A program made the translations under genes and the position numbers. A stretch of 64,000 nt of DNA from Prolixibacteraceae bacterium (lineage in GTDB: Bacteria > Bacteroidota > Bacteroidia > Bacteroidales > Prolixibacteraceae), in assembly GCA_021740385.1 (NCBI GenBank), contig JAIOZY010000012.1:20837-84836 (forward strand). The letters are read 5' to 3'. Of the stretch, positions 63,830 to 64,000 are shown in pieces. The notes below the pieces were generated by a model that was not told the origin of the DNA, made no database searches, and saw only the letters and a program-made list of their open reading frames with translations. Each line of letters starts with the position of its first letter. Position 1 is the stretch's first letter.

Positions 63830-64000
63830 TCATCTCTGTGCTGCTAAATATTTCTCCTGCATTTGAATAACCACCTTGTAAAATTCGGGAAAACGTTCCC
63901 ATAAATCTTCTTTACAGGTTTTCAGCTCACTGCATTCAATGCAACTGTCCATCCCTTTTTCAATCACACATTTTCTCACAGTGCATTTTTCAACAACAAC
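63830..64000 (-). CDS. DUF3795-family protein, C-terminal part (cut by window edge)
   Basis: The last 56 codons of a gene entering from the right. The spaced cysteines in KCTVRKCVIEKGMDSCIECS and ELKTCKEDLW have the C-x4-C-x8-C-x2-C-x5-C layout of DUF3795, a small cysteine-rich and probably metal-binding family of unknown function. The C-terminus is VIQMQEKYLAAQR. Its stop directly abuts the stop of the convergent antitoxin-like gene. The N-terminus and length cannot be judged. Confidence 0.75.
   Translation of the reverse strand, partial: VVVEKCTVRKCVIEKGMDSCIECSELKTCKEDLWERFPEFYKVVIQMQEKYLAAQR

Overview
The window looks like chromosomal DNA from a marine or anaerobic member of the Bacteroidota, probably near the Marinilabiliales/Prolixibacteraceae. 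The support is a SusC/SusD pair, C-terminal type IX secretion (T9SS) sorting domains, LytS/LytTR regulators, DUF4249, DUF4954 and DUF5723 proteins, a Wzi-type capsule protein, and TAnnTTTG promoter boxes with few Shine-Dalgarno sequences. The genus is inferred from gene content only. I found no rRNA, tRNA, CRISPR array, phage or intact insertion sequence.

Layout. 1-10.6 kb (minus strand): an export operon transcribed as ABC ATPase, chimeric ABC permease, TolC-like channel, membrane-fusion lipoprotein and two RND pumps, the last cut by the window edge. 11.2-16.1 kb (plus): a YjbQ-family protein, indolepyruvate oxidoreductase iorAB, a lipoprotein and a DUF5723 barrel. 16.2-24.8 kb (plus): a leucine cluster, leuA-leuC-leuD-(leuA-like/citramalate synthase)-leuB. 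It is preceded by a leader peptide and attenuator and interrupted before leuB by a MazF/PemK toxin-antitoxin pair and a methyltransferase. 25-29 kb: a membrane histidine kinase convergent with a LiaF-like/LytS/LytTR operon. 29.3-35.9 kb: GDP-L-fucose synthesis (gmd, fcl) around a cytidylyltransferase/GHMP-like fusion, then a WecA/TagO-like transferase and a Wzi-family protein, which suggests surface glycan assembly. 36.3-41.1 kb: SusC/SusD with a strong terminator. 41.3-47.7 kb (minus): DUF4954 protein, methyltransferase, small unknown protein, FadL-like porin and a low-complexity lipoprotein. 47.8-49.2 kb: proS. 49.4-50.9 kb (minus): a proteasome-like Ntn-hydrolase with a small coupled partner. 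51-57.7 kb (minus): aldehyde dehydrogenase and two tandem DUF362 proteins with T9SS tails. 58.1-63.6 kb (plus): pepT, an unknown exported protein, a TonB-dependent receptor and a DUF4249 lipoprotein. The right edge has an orphan antitoxin-like gene and part of a DUF3795 gene.

The least expected items are: (1) the 430-residue proteasome-fold protein, whose promoter fixes its start so that Thr becomes the N-terminal residue; (2) a complete four-segment attenuator with a Leu/Ile-rich leader peptide before leuA; (3) DUF362 proteins with membrane-spanning N-termini and T9SS C-termini; (4) the nucleotidyltransferase/degenerate GHMP-kinase fusion between gmd and fcl. Several intergenic regions carry short repeats, including a 12-copy heptamer array just before leuB and C-rich elements that form the 3' ends of leuC and leuD.
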